Positions 26,694 through 35,256 of a DNA stretch of 64,000 nt are shown here, piece after piece; the stretch's first letter is position 1; each line of letters starts with the position of its first letter. The position numbers and the translations under genes were made by a program. The stretch covers positions 1 to 64,000 of the forward strand of contig NZ_JZDQ02000018.1 in assembly GCF_000960475.2 (NCBI RefSeq), written 5' to 3'. Below the pieces are notes generated by a model, which was given only the letters and a program-made list of their open reading frames with translations, was not told the origin of the DNA and made no database searches. The stretch is from Nocardioides luteus (lineage in GTDB: Bacteria; Actinomycetota; Actinomycetes; Propionibacteriales; Nocardioidaceae).

Positions 26694-29338
26694 AGACCAA
26701 CGTCGGCCCGAACCCGATGGACCGGGCCCGTTACCCCATCGACCCGTGGCGGCTGGTGGAGACCAGCTACTCCCCCGACGATCTCGGCCTGACCGAGACG
26801 CTCTTCAGTGTCGCCAACGGCTATCTCGGCATGCGCGGCACCCCCGAGGAGGGGCGGCCGACCTACGCGCACGGCACCTTCATCAACGGGTTCCACGAGA
26901 CCTGGCCGATCCGCCACGCCGAGAACGCCTACGGCTTCGCCAAGACCGGCCAGACCATCGTCAACGCCCCCGACGCCAAGATCATGAAGATCTACGTCGA
27001 CGACGAGCCGCTGACCTTCGGCACCTCCGACCTGGAGGAGTACGAGCGGGTGCTCGACTTCCGTGAGGGCGTGCTGCGGCGGCATCTGGTGTGGCGTACG
27101 CCCTCGGGCAAGCGGGTCGCGATCAAGTCGACCCGGATGGTGTCGATGACCCAGCGCCACCTCTCGATCCAGACCCTGGAGATCACGATGCTGAGCGGCT
27201 CGGCGCCGATCGTGATCTCGTCCCAGCTGCTCAACCGGCAGGACGGCAAGGACGAGTACCACGTGCCGGCGGCCGCGCTCGGTGAGGGCATGGACCCGCG
27301 CAAGGCCTCCGCCTTCGACACCCGGGTCCTGCTGCCGCAGATGTCGGTTGCCGACGAGGAGCAGATGACCCTCGGCTACCGGTGCGCCAACTCCGGGATG
27401 ACGATCGCGATCAGCGCCGCCCACCAGATCGACACCCCGGACCCGGTGGAGACGGTCGTACGTGCCGAGGACGACCTCGCCAAGACGGTCTTCCGGGTCG
27501 ACGCCACCGAGGGCAGCACGCTGCGGATGCAGAAGACCGTGGCGTACCACACCTCGCGGGGTGTTCCGGTGCGCGAGCTGGCCGACCGCTGCGGACGTAC
27601 GCTCGACCGGGCGATCCGCCTGGGCGTCGGCCACTTCGAGCGCGACCAGCGCACCTGGTACGACGAGTTCTGGTCGGCCGCCGACGTCGAGATCACGGCG
27701 TCGCGCGAGGACGACGCGGAGGACATCGCGGCGGCCCAGCAGGCGATCCGGTTCAACCTCTTCTCGCTCGCTCAGGCGACCGCCCGCACCGACGGTCTCG
27801 GCGTGCCCGCGAAGGGGGTCACCGGCTCCGGCTACGAGGGGCACTACTTCTGGGACACGGAGTGCTACGTCGTCCCCTTCCTCTGCTACACCCAGCCCGA
27901 GGTCGCCCGCAACGTGATGCACGCGCGCTCGGTGATGCTTCCCGCGGCCCGGCAGCGGGCGCTGGAGATGGCCGCCAAGGGCGCGCTGTTCGCGTGGCGC
28001 ACCATCAACGGCCAGGAGGCCTCGGCCTACTACGCCGCGGGCACGGCCCAGGTGCACATCGACGCCGACATCGCCTTCGCGCTGATGAAGTACGTCTACG
28101 CGACCGGTGACACCGGCTACCTCGTCCGCGAGGGCGTCGACATCCTGGTCGAGACCGCGCGGATGTGGGCCGACCTCGGCTTCTGGCGCCACAACGGCGA
28201 GCCGTCCTTCCACATCCACGGCGTGACCGGGCCGGACGAATACACGACGGTGGTCAACAACAACCTGTTCACCAACGTGATGGCCCGCTACAACCTGGAG
28301 AAGGCCGTCGAGACCATGCAGATGCTCCGCACGGAGTATCCGCGTGAGTACGGGCAGGTCATGGGCCGGCTCGACGTCTCCCCCGAGGAGGTCGAGGAGT
28401 GGGGTCGCTGCGCGGCCGCGATGCACATCCCCTACGACGAGGGCCTGGGCATCCACCCGCAGGACGACAACTTCCTCGACCGCGAGGTGTGGGACCTGCC
28501 CAACACCCCCGACGAGGTACGCCCCCTGCTGCTCCACTACCACCCGCTGGTGATCTACCGGTTCCAGGTGCTCAAGCAGACCGACGTGGTGCTCGCCCTC
28601 TTCCAGCAGGGCAACCGGTTCACCGCCGAGGAGAAGCGGGCCGACTTCGAGTACTACGACCCGATCACCACCGGTGACTCCACGCTGTCCGCGGTCGTGC
28701 AGTCGATCATGGCGGCCGAGGTGGGCTACCAGGACGACGCTCTGCGCTACTTCTACGACGCGCTCTACGTCGACCTGCACAACATGCACGGCAACACCGT
28801 CGACGGGATGCACATCGCCTCCACCGGCGGCGTGTGGGGCGGGCTCGCGTTCGGCTTCGGCGGGATGCGCGACTACGACGGCAAGCTCTCCTTCGACCCT
28901 CGCCTGCCGGTCGAGTGGGGCTCGCTCATCTTCCGCGTCCAGTGGCACTCGACCCGGATGCAGGTCGCGGTCACCCGCGACCAGATCGTGTTCACCGTCG
29001 TGGACACCCCGGGCGAGGAGTTCGACATCCCGGTCAGCGTCCGCGGGGAGGAGTTCGTGGTCGCCAAGGGGTCGCCGGTCGTCGTGCCGCTCGCCGACCA
29101 GGGGCCGCGGATCGGCAAGCACCTCGACGAGGAGCCCCACGGTGGCGTACGGCCCGACGGGTCGCGGATCATCGCCACCGTGCCCACGCCCATCCCGCCG
29201 GAGATCTACGAACAGGACCACATCGAGCAGCACCCGATGGTCCCGCACGACGGCGCACGTGGGTCCGAGCGGCTCGCCGAGGAGGCCAACAAGGCCGCCA
29301 ACCTGTCCAACATCTCGCAGACGGACTCCGCGCAGTAG
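26690..29338 (+). CDS. Glycoside hydrolase family 65 protein (disaccharide phosphorylase-like)
   Basis: An 882-residue GH65 enzyme, inverting phosphorylases of alpha-glucosides such as trehalose, maltose or kojibiose. An N-terminal beta-sandwich (SVANGYLGMRG near residue 45) is followed by the (alpha/alpha)6 barrel. The catalytic glutamate is in VTGPDEYTTVVNNN near residue 518, and HYFWDTECYVVPF and GNTVDGMHIASTGG also fit the family. The last 90 or so residues form a polar extension beyond the usual length. The GTG start overlaps the HAD stop. The same gene pair exists in Mycobacterium tuberculosis (Rv3400-Rv3401). Exact sugar unknown. Confidence 0.9.
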   Translation: MKTNVGPNPMDRARYPIDPWRLVETSYSPDDLGLTETLFSVANGYLGMRGTPEEGRPTYAHGTFINGFHETWPIRHAENAYGFAKTGQTIVNAPDAKIMKIYVDDEPLTFGTSDLEEYERVLDFREGVLRRHLVWRTPSGKRVAIKSTRMVSMTQRHLSIQTLEITMLSGSAPIVISSQLLNRQDGKDEYHVPAAALGEGMDPRKASAFDTRVLLPQMSVADEEQMTLGYRCANSGMTIAISAAHQIDTPDPVETVVRAEDDLAKTVFRVDATEGSTLRMQKTVAYHTSRGVPVRELADRCGRTLDRAIRLGVGHFERDQRTWYDEFWSAADVEITASREDDAEDIAAAQQAIRFNLFSLAQATARTDGLGVPAKGVTGSGYEGHYFWDTECYVVPFLCYTQPEVARNVMHARSVMLPAARQRALEMAAKGALFAWRTINGQEASAYYAAGTAQVHIDADIAFALMKYVYATGDTGYLVREGVDILVETARMWADLGFWRHNGEPSFHIHGVTGPDEYTTVVNNNLFTNVMARYNLEKAVETMQMLRTEYPREYGQVMGRLDVSPEEVEEWGRCAAAMHIPYDEGLGIHPQDDNFLDREVWDLPNTPDEVRPLLLHYHPLVIYRFQVLKQTDVVLALFQQGNRFTAEEKRADFEYYDPITTGDSTLSAVVQSIMAAEVGYQDDALRYFYDALYVDLHNMHGNTVDGMHIASTGGVWGGLAFGFGGMRDYDGKLSFDPRLPVEWGSLIFRVQWHSTRMQVAVTRDQIVFTVVDTPGEEFDIPVSVRGEEFVVAKGSPVVVPLADQGPRIGKHLDEEPHGGVRPDGSRIIATVPTPIPPEIYEQDHIEQHPMVPHDGARGSERLAEEANKAANLSNISQTDSAQ

Positions 29339-29356
29339 CCGATCTTTACATGGTCC

Positions 29357-29362
29357 TAGACT
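29357..29362 (+). promoter_or_regulatory. -10 hexamer of the DMT exporter gene (leaderless)
   Basis: TAGACT, 6 nt before the GTG at 29369; this supports that GTG as the start. Confidence 0.5.
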
Positions 29363-29368
29363 GACCGG

Positions 29369-30268
29369 GTGGTTCAGCCCTTCTCACACGGTGGAGACTC
29401 TCTCCGGGCGAGGCTGGCCCACCCGGTCGTCCTGGTCCTGATCGGGATCGCGTCGGTCCAGGTCGGTGCGACGTTCGCCAAGTCGCTCTTCGACGAGGTC
29501 AGCCCGACGGCGATGGTGTGGCTGCGGCTGTCGATGTCCGCGCTGATCCTGCTGGCGATCACCCGGCCCCGGGTCCGCGGTCTGTCGCGACGCGACTGGC
29601 TGGTCGTGGTCGCCTTCGGGGCCTCGCTCGGGATGATGAACTGGGCGATCTACCAGTCCTTCGCCCGGCTGCCGATCGGGATCGCTGTCACCATCGAGTT
29701 CATCGGACCGCTCACGATCGCGCTGGTCACCTCGCGGCGGGCGCGCGACCTGGTCTGGGTCGCGCTGGCGGCGGCAGGGGTGGTGCTGCTCGGTCTCGAG
29801 CCCGGCCGGATCTCGGTCGTGGGCGTGCTGTTCGCGCTGCTCGCGGGGGTCTGCTGGGCTGCGTACATCGTGCTGTCGAAGGCGACCGGAGCGCGCTGGG
29901 AGGGGCTCGACGGGCTCGCCCTGGCCTCGACGGTCGCCGCGGTCGCGCTGACGCCTGCGGCGCTGGCGTACGCCGACGGGCTCGGGGCTCCGCACGTGTG
30001 GCTGGTCGGGCTGATGGTGGGCCTGATGTCGTCGGTGGTTCCCTACTCCCTCGACCTGGTCGCCCTGCGTTCGATCAAGCCGGGTCTCTACGCGATCCTG
30101 ATGTCACTGGAGCCGGCCGCCGGTGCGCTGGCCGCGATCGTCGTCCTGCACGAGGGGCTCTCGGTCCTGCAGTGGCTGGCCATCGCGTGTGTCGTGGTCG
30201 CCTCGGCCGGAGCGACCCGCACCGGGAAGCCCGAGCATCACGTGCCGGCGGAGTCGACCCCGGCGTAG
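29369..30268 (+). CDS. EamA/DMT-family transporter (RhtA-like)
   Basis: A 299-residue membrane protein with ten hydrophobic segments in two EamA repeats (residues about 17-145 and 155-285). It resembles the threonine/homoserine exporter RhtA, including SLDLVALRSIKPGLYAILMSLEPAAGALAAIVVLHE in the second repeat. GTG start supported by a leaderless-type -10. Exporter of amino acids or metabolites; substrate not evident. Confidence 0.85.
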   Translation: MVQPFSHGGDSLRARLAHPVVLVLIGIASVQVGATFAKSLFDEVSPTAMVWLRLSMSALILLAITRPRVRGLSRRDWLVVVAFGASLGMMNWAIYQSFARLPIGIAVTIEFIGPLTIALVTSRRARDLVWVALAAAGVVLLGLEPGRISVVGVLFALLAGVCWAAYIVLSKATGARWEGLDGLALASTVAAVALTPAALAYADGLGAPHVWLVGLMVGLMSSVVPYSLDLVALRSIKPGLYAILMSLEPAAGALAAIVVLHEGLSVLQWLAIACVVVASAGATRTGKPEHHVPAESTPA

Positions 30269-30389
30269 TGGGGTGTTTCACACAAGCGACATCAGAACGT
30301 CACTGACGTCGTACGTTCGGCTCACTACAGTTTGGTGACAACTCCCCCACCCTCATCCGGTTTCCCCGCCTGTCTCTGGAGTTGCTCCG

Positions 30390-30647
30390 TTGTCGACCAT
30401 CACCGCCCCTGCGCCCACCACCGCCGTCGCCCAGATGGCCGCACTCTTCGCCGCGCGCACCGCCGGGCGAATGGTCGGCCCGTTCCTCCGACCGATCCAG
30501 CTGCTGCTCGCCTGGCCGGTGGCCTCGCAGCTCGTCGCCCGCCACAACGCCAAGGCCGCCGAGGAGGCGCTGCTGCTGCGGCGTGCCGAGCGTGAGGATG
30601 TCCAGCACTATCTCCAGCTGCTCGCATCGGAGAGAATGACCGCATGA
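30390..30647 (+). CDS. Small hypothetical protein with TTG start
   Basis: An 85-residue alanine-rich protein beginning at TTG, with GGAG 8 nt upstream (30378-30381). A weakly hydrophobic middle (GPFLRPIQLLLAWPVASQLVA) precedes a charged C-terminal helix (EEALLLRRAEREDVQHYLQLL), so it may attach to a membrane or a partner. Its stop overlaps the start of the hydrolase gene (ATGA), which suggests the two act together. Family not recognised. Confidence 0.6.
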   Translation: MSTITAPAPTTAVAQMAALFAARTAGRMVGPFLRPIQLLLAWPVASQLVARHNAKAAEEALLLRRAEREDVQHYLQLLASERMTA

Positions 30648-31567
30648 CGGTTCCCCGGGCGATGGCCGAGTCGACGGTCGCGTTCCGTGACGTGCTCTCC
30701 GACGACGGAACGCTGATCCGCGCCTGGACCAACGACCCCGAGGGTGTGATCGACGGTCCGACGGTGCTGCTCTGCAACGGTCTGGGTACCAGTCCGTGGA
30801 ACTGGCCGGCCCTGCTGCACACCTCGTGCGGCGTACGCGTCGTCTCCTGGCAGCACCGCGGCACCTCTGGCTCGGCGCGCCCGAAGGACCTGGAGCAGAC
30901 CACCTCGAGACACTTCGCCGAGGACGCGCTGTCGGTGATGGACGCCTTCGCGCTCCTCCGGCCGGTGGTGATGGGCTGGTCGATCGGAGTGAACACGGCG
31001 TTCGAGCTGGCCGCGGACCACCCCGAGCGGGTCGCCGGCATCTTCGGTGTCGCCGGTGTTCCCGGGGACACCTTCAAGTCGATGCTGGGGCCGTTGCCGC
31101 TGCCCGCCCCCGCGGCCGCGGTCGTGACCCGCACCGCCGCGAAGGTGCTGCGCCGCACCGGCTCGCTCATCACTCCCGTGGCGACCCGCCTCGAGCTCGG
31201 TCCCCGGGCGATCGAGATGTTCTCGAAGGCCGGCCTGATCGGCAAGGTCCCCGACCCCGAGCTGGCCGCGGCCGCTCTCGCCGAGTTCCTGACGACCCCG
31301 GTCGAGTGGTACTTCCACCTCGCGCTGCGCACCTCCCAGCGCCGCTCGGTCTCGCCGCGCCGGATCAAGGTGCCGGTCGTGCTGGTCGCCGGCACCCGGG
31401 ACCTCATCGCCGGTGCGCGCCACATGTCCCGGGTCGCCGCCGGCCTCAGGAACGGCACCTTCGTCGAGCTCGACGGCACCCACTTCGTGCAGATGGAGCA
31501 GCCCGACCGCGTCCATCAGCTGCTGCTCGGTTTCCTCGCCCGGGTCGCCGAGCACCAGCGGGCCTGA
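30644..31567 (+). CDS. Alpha/beta hydrolase
   Basis: A 307-residue alpha/beta-hydrolase. The oxyanion block is LLCNGLGTSPWNWPAL, the nucleophile elbow is VMGWSIGVNTAFELA (GWSIG, Ser near residue 111), an aspartate lies in LVAGTRDLIAGARHM, and the catalytic histidine in LDGTHFVQMEQPD. No signal peptide. It overlaps the small protein gene upstream. Substrate unknown; esterase or haloperoxidase-like activity are options. Confidence 0.85.
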   Translation: MTVPRAMAESTVAFRDVLSDDGTLIRAWTNDPEGVIDGPTVLLCNGLGTSPWNWPALLHTSCGVRVVSWQHRGTSGSARPKDLEQTTSRHFAEDALSVMDAFALLRPVVMGWSIGVNTAFELAADHPERVAGIFGVAGVPGDTFKSMLGPLPLPAPAAAVVTRTAAKVLRRTGSLITPVATRLELGPRAIEMFSKAGLIGKVPDPELAAAALAEFLTTPVEWYFHLALRTSQRRSVSPRRIKVPVVLVAGTRDLIAGARHMSRVAAGLRNGTFVELDGTHFVQMEQPDRVHQLLLGFLARVAEHQRA

Positions 31568-31575
31568 CCAGCGCC

Positions 31576-31790
31576 GAGACGTCACACCGGTCGGCCGAGA
31601 CGTCAGGTGCGCAGCTGCGGCGAGCTGTAACACGTCGTTCGTAGGACTACTCGCCCTATCGGAACGACCGGATAGTCCTACGAACGACGTGTTACACGTG
31701 CGGCGCCGGCCAGATCTCGACCGACGTACGTGACGCCTCGGCCGACGGGAGCGCCTACTCGACCGACCGGAGGGACGCCTCGGCGGGGGT
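31576..31790. repeat. 21-bp iteron array with central hairpin, locus 2
   Basis: Two reverse-oriented units (31576-31596, 31597-31617) lie left of a central hairpin and forward units begin at 31717, 31738, 31759 and 31780, again with a 21-bp period. The forward units run into the 3' end of the ECF S-component gene (31755-32558) and encode its last residues. Unit sequences vary (TCGACCGA and TCGGCCGA starts). Confidence 0.75.
31626..31696. terminator. 24-bp perfect hairpin between convergent genes
   Basis: Arms 31626-31649 and 31673-31696 are perfectly complementary with a 23-nt loop. The arms are unlike the flanking 21-bp units and slightly richer in A/T. Position between the convergent hydrolase and ECF operon suggests a bidirectional terminator; its length is unusual for one. 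Confidence 0.7.
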
Positions 31791-32558
31791 GATCATGGCT
31801 CGGCGGGCGGCTCGGCGCAGAGTGGCGAGGACAGCAGGGCCGAGGAGGGCGATCGCGACGGCGGTGGTGATCGCGCGCATCGTGTCCCAGCTGCTGGTCG
31901 AGGTGACCAGGGTGTAGCGCAGGAAGGTCGCCAGGTTCTCGCCGAACGCGGCGCCGGGCTCGTAGGAGAGGTTGCCGCTCGCACCCGGCACCGTGACCCC
32001 GGTGAGCAGCGGCCAGCCCTGCAGGTTGAGGAGGAGGCCGTAGGCGTAGGAGGCGAAGATCCCGTACGCCGCGAGCATCGCGACCTCCCACCGGCTGCTC
32101 GCGCGCGGGCCGCGCGGCAGGAGGCCGGCGCCCATCGCCACCCAGGCGGCGCCGAGCATCTGGTAGGGCAGCCAGGGGCCGACCCCGGCGGTGACGAGCG
32201 CGGCGACGAACAGGCTGGTGCAGCCGAGGACGAACCCGAAGGCGGGGCCGAAGACCCGGCCGCCCAGGATGAGCATGAAGAAGACCAGCTCCACGCCACC
32301 GGTGCCGGCGGAGATGGCCCGCAGCACGGCCTCGATCGCACTCAGGACGCCGAGCAGCGCGATCATCCGGGTGTCGATCCCGCCCGCCGCGAGCTCGCTG
32401 AGTAGCACCACCAGCATCAGCGGGAGCAGCGCGAGGAAGACGAACGGCGGCTGCACCCGCTCGTAGCCGTGGAGCAGCAGCGGCCACGCGAACATCATCA
32501 GCCCGGCCGCCGAGATGATCGCGAGCAGGAGGGCCGTGCGCGGCGAGAACCGGATCAT
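31755..32558 (-). CDS. ECF transporter S component (predicted corrinoid-specific)
   Basis: A 267-residue membrane protein with about six to seven hydrophobic segments and the S-component style loop LVFFMLILGGRVFGPAFGFVLGCTSLFVAAL. It should bind the substrate inside the membrane and pair with the T and A parts encoded just upstream; its start overlaps the ATPase stop (ATGA). The riboswitch at the head of the operon points to cobalamin or a precursor, as with CbrT of Lactobacillus delbrueckii, though I cannot show homology to it. The last 12 residues (ITPAEASLRSVE) are largely encoded by repeat units. Confidence 0.82.
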   Translation of the reverse strand: MIRFSPRTALLLAIISAAGLMMFAWPLLLHGYERVQPPFVFLALLPLMLVVLLSELAAGGIDTRMIALLGVLSAIEAVLRAISAGTGGVELVFFMLILGGRVFGPAFGFVLGCTSLFVAALVTAGVGPWLPYQMLGAAWVAMGAGLLPRGPRASSRWEVAMLAAYGIFASYAYGLLLNLQGWPLLTGVTVPGASGNLSYEPGAAFGENLATFLRYTLVTSTSSWDTMRAITTAVAIALLGPAVLATLRRAARRAMITPAEASLRSVE

Positions 32559-34144
32559 CCCTCCCCCACCGCCTCGACGATCTCGCGTACGTGGAGCCAG
32601 CCCGGGCCGAAGACCTTGCTCACCTGGGGCGCGAACGCGGGCGACTCGGCGGTGACGCTGCGTACGTCGCCGGCGGAGACCACCTCGCCGTCGGCGAGCA
32701 CCACCACGTCGTCGGCCGCCTCGGCGACGAACTCGACGTCGTGGGTCGCGACCAGGACCGCCTTGCCGGCTCCGGTGAGGTCGCGAAGAATCTCGGCCAG
32801 GGCGTGCTTGGCGGCATAGTCGAGGCCGCGGGTGGGCTCGTCGAGGAGCACGACGGGCGGGTCGGCGCTCAGGATCAGCGCCAGTGCCAGGGCGAGGCGC
32901 TGGCCCTCGGAGAGGTCGCGCGGGTGCTGGTCGTCGGGGATGCCCGGGACGAGGCTGTCCAGGATCTCCCTGGTCCGCGGGCCGCCGGCGTCGCACTCCT
33001 CGGCCACCGTCTCCAGGTAGAGCAGGTCGGCCGCGGTCTGCGGCAGCAGCCCGACCAGGGTGCGCCGCGCCTCGGGGCCGAGGGCCGCCGGGTCCTTGCC
33101 GCCGACGTCCACCGACCCGGCCAGGCGCTTCTGGGTGCCCTGCAGCGTCCACAGCAGCGTCGACTTGCCCGAGCCGTTGCGCCCCATCAGCGCCGTCACC
33201 CGCCCGGCGGGCAGGTCGATCGAGACGTCGTGCAGGACCGGCGTACGTCCTCGGGTGACGGTGAGGCCGGAACTTCTCAGGCTTTTCCTGCACTTCTCTG
33301 GTGTTGCATTGCCAGAGAAGTGCAGGGATACCCGGTCAACCGGGTATCCCAACGCCTTCGCCCGCCGCCTAGCATCCCGCACCGTGAGCGGCAGCGGCGA
33401 CCACCCGAGCTCACGCCCGAGCTCGACGAGCGGCGGCACGACGGGCGAGTCCTCGAGGATGTCGGCGGGCTCGCCGACCGCGACGGAGCCGTCGCCGACG
33501 AGGAGCGCGATCCGGTCGGCGAACGGTACGACGCGCTCGAGGCGGTGCTCGGCGAGGACGACGGAGGTGCCGAGGTCGTGCACCAGCCGGGTGATGGTGG
33601 CCAGGACGTCCTCGGCGGCGGTGGGGTCGAGCGCGGAGGTCGGCTCGTCGAGCACGACGACCCGCGGGTGGGTGGTGAGGACGGAGCCGATCGCGACGCG
33701 CTGCTGCTGCCCGCCGGAGAGCGTACGCAGCGACCGCTGCCGCAGCTCGGCGATCCCGAGCAGGTCGAGGGTCTCCTCGACCCGGCGCCGCATGGTCGCG
33801 GGCGGGAGGCCGAGCTGCTCCATGCCGTAGGCGAGCTCCTCCTCGACCGTGTCGGTGACGAAGCCGGCCACCGGGTCCTGCCCGACGTAGCCGATGATCC
33901 CGGCGCGCTCGCGCGGCGGCGTACGGATGATCGAGGTGCCGTCCAGCAGCAGGTCGCCGTCCAGAACACCGCCGGAGAACCGCGGCACCAGGCCGGCGAG
34001 CACGCCGAGCAGGGTCGACTTGCCGGAGCCGGTGGGGCCGGAGACGAGCAGCAGCTCGCCCTCCTCGACGGTGAGGTCGACGTCCTTGAGCACGTGCTCG
34101 GAGGAGTCGGGCGGGGTGAAGGTGATCCCTCGCAGCTCGATCAT
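32555..34144 (-). CDS. ECF transporter fused ATPase (A-A')
   Basis: A 529-residue protein with two ABC domains in one chain, the energy module of an ECF importer. Domain 1 (about residues 1-225): Walker A SGPTGSGKST, signature LSGGQQQRVAIG, Walker B VVVLDEPTSALDP. Domain 2 (about 290-520): MGRNGSGKST, an unusual signature LSEGQRLALAL, and VVLLDEPTRGLD. The linker (residues 266-295) contains two palindromes at DNA level and codons ending in A or T that are rare elsewhere here. Overlaps with both neighbours by 4 nt. Confidence 0.9.
   Translation of the reverse strand: MIELRGITFTPPDSSEHVLKDVDLTVEEGELLLVSGPTGSGKSTLLGVLAGLVPRFSGGVLDGDLLLDGTSIIRTPPRERAGIIGYVGQDPVAGFVTDTVEEELAYGMEQLGLPPATMRRRVEETLDLLGIAELRQRSLRTLSGGQQQRVAIGSVLTTHPRVVVLDEPTSALDPTAAEDVLATITRLVHDLGTSVVLAEHRLERVVPFADRIALLVGDGSVAVGEPADILEDSPVVPPLVELGRELGWSPLPLTVRDARRRAKALGYPVDRVSLHFSGNATPEKCRKSLRSSGLTVTRGRTPVLHDVSIDLPAGRVTALMGRNGSGKSTLLWTLQGTQKRLAGSVDVGGKDPAALGPEARRTLVGLLPQTAADLLYLETVAEECDAGGPRTREILDSLVPGIPDDQHPRDLSEGQRLALALALILSADPPVVLLDEPTRGLDYAAKHALAEILRDLTGAGKAVLVATHDVEFVAEAADDVVVLADGEVVSAGDVRSVTAESPAFAPQVSKVFGPGWLHVREIVEAVGEG
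33287..33349. repeat. Two palindromes inside the ATPase linker
   Basis: A 15-bp inverted repeat (33287-33301 with 33312-33326, 10-nt loop) is directly followed by an 11-bp one (33326-33336 with 33339-33349, 2-nt loop). Both lie in frame in the linker between the ABC domains. The stretch is richer in A/T than its surroundings, with codons such as TCT, AAT, ACA, AAA, AGA and AGT. Confidence 0.8.
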
Positions 34145-35256
34145 GCGACTGCCTCCTCGTGGACGAGCGATGACGCCGGAACCGGCGCGGCGACGGCCGG
34201 GACCAGCCCGACCAGCACCCCAGCCATGGCGGTCAGCGTGACCGGCGGGACGGTGCTCACGCCCGGGAAGGCCACCGGCACCTGGGAGCGGGCGACCCAC
34301 CAGCCGACGGCCACGACGAGCACACCGCTCAGCGCCACCACGACCTCCGGCCAGCGCCACCGGTCGGCCCGGTAGACGGTGCGCGTCACCCGCCGGCCGG
34401 CGAGCGCCAGCCCACCGGCAGCGGCTGCGACGCCGAGCACGAGCATGGTCCCCGCCAGCCAGCCGGGGGTGGTGCCGTCGAGCACCGCGTAGACGCCGAC
34501 GCAGAGCCCGACGAGCGAGACCAGCATGAGCGCCGAGGTGAGGCGCCGGGTGGCGACCGGGACCCCGGCCGTACGTCCGTAGCCACGCGTGTCCATCCCC
34601 GCCGCCAGCGCCATCGAGCGCTCGAGCGCGTCCTCGAGCACCGGGACCAGGAAGCGGCGCAGCCGCTTGACCCTCCCGGTCGCGCCGGCGCGCAGCCGCT
34701 GGGCGGCGCGGACACGCTGCACCGACTCGGCCAGCTGGGGCAGCACCGTCACCGCGACCACGACGGCGGTGCCGATCTCGTAGAGCGCCGGCGGCAGCGA
34801 CCGCAGCAGCCGCTTCGGGTTCGCCAACGCGTTGGCCGCGCCGACGCAGATCACGATCACGCCGAGCCGCATCCCGTCGTAGAGGCCGGCCAGCAGCGCC
34901 TCCCGGGTGAGCGGCCCGAGCAACCTGATCCCGAGCACCCAGTCCGGGAGCGGGATCTCGGGCAGGTCGACGAGCACGTGGCCGGGCACCGCCCCCAGGA
35001 GCACCCGGAAGAGCACCCGCGTCGCGACGATGAACAGCGCGAGGCCGACGTAGAGCCGGAACGCCTTCGCCCACGGCTGCTCGCCGCGACGGGCAGCCAC
35101 CACGACCGAGACCACTCCCACCAGGAGCAGGAGCAGCAGCGGATTGGTGGTGAAGGACGCGTACGCAGCCAGCCCGATCGCCCACACCCACCAGGCGACG
35201 GGGTGCAGATCACGGGGCAGGCGCGCGATCGTGGCCGTGCGGACCATGGTGCTCAT
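34141..35256 (-). CDS. ECF transporter T component (CbiQ-like)
   Basis: A 371-residue transmembrane coupling protein. Hydrophobic segments at the N-terminus are followed by the cytoplasmic coupling region with LERSMALAAGMDTRGYGRT, which fits the Ala-Arg-Gly coupling motifs of EcfT/CbiQ, then four to five more hydrophobic segments in an extended C-terminal half (typical EcfT is about 260 residues). ATG at 35256 overlaps the stop of the DUF4430-like gene; the stop overlaps the ATPase start. Confidence 0.87.
   Translation of the reverse strand: MSTMVRTATIARLPRDLHPVAWWVWAIGLAAYASFTTNPLLLLLLVGVVSVVVAARRGEQPWAKAFRLYVGLALFIVATRVLFRVLLGAVPGHVLVDLPEIPLPDWVLGIRLLGPLTREALLAGLYDGMRLGVIVICVGAANALANPKRLLRSLPPALYEIGTAVVVAVTVLPQLAESVQRVRAAQRLRAGATGRVKRLRRFLVPVLEDALERSMALAAGMDTRGYGRTAGVPVATRRLTSALMLVSLVGLCVGVYAVLDGTTPGWLAGTMLVLGVAAAAGGLALAGRRVTRTVYRADRWRWPEVVVALSGVLVVAVGWWVARSQVPVAFPGVSTVPPVTLTAMAGVLVGLVPAVAAPVPASSLVHEEAVA

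Noticed and set aside
26468-29248. A 926-codon open frame antisense to the GH65 gene
   Set aside because: It mirrors GH65 codon periodicity, gives a His/Arg/Val-rich low-complexity protein without any domain, and is a normal by-product of high-GC coding DNA. Other long antisense frames (for example opposite efeU, ilvB, ligA and obg) are rejected for the same reason.
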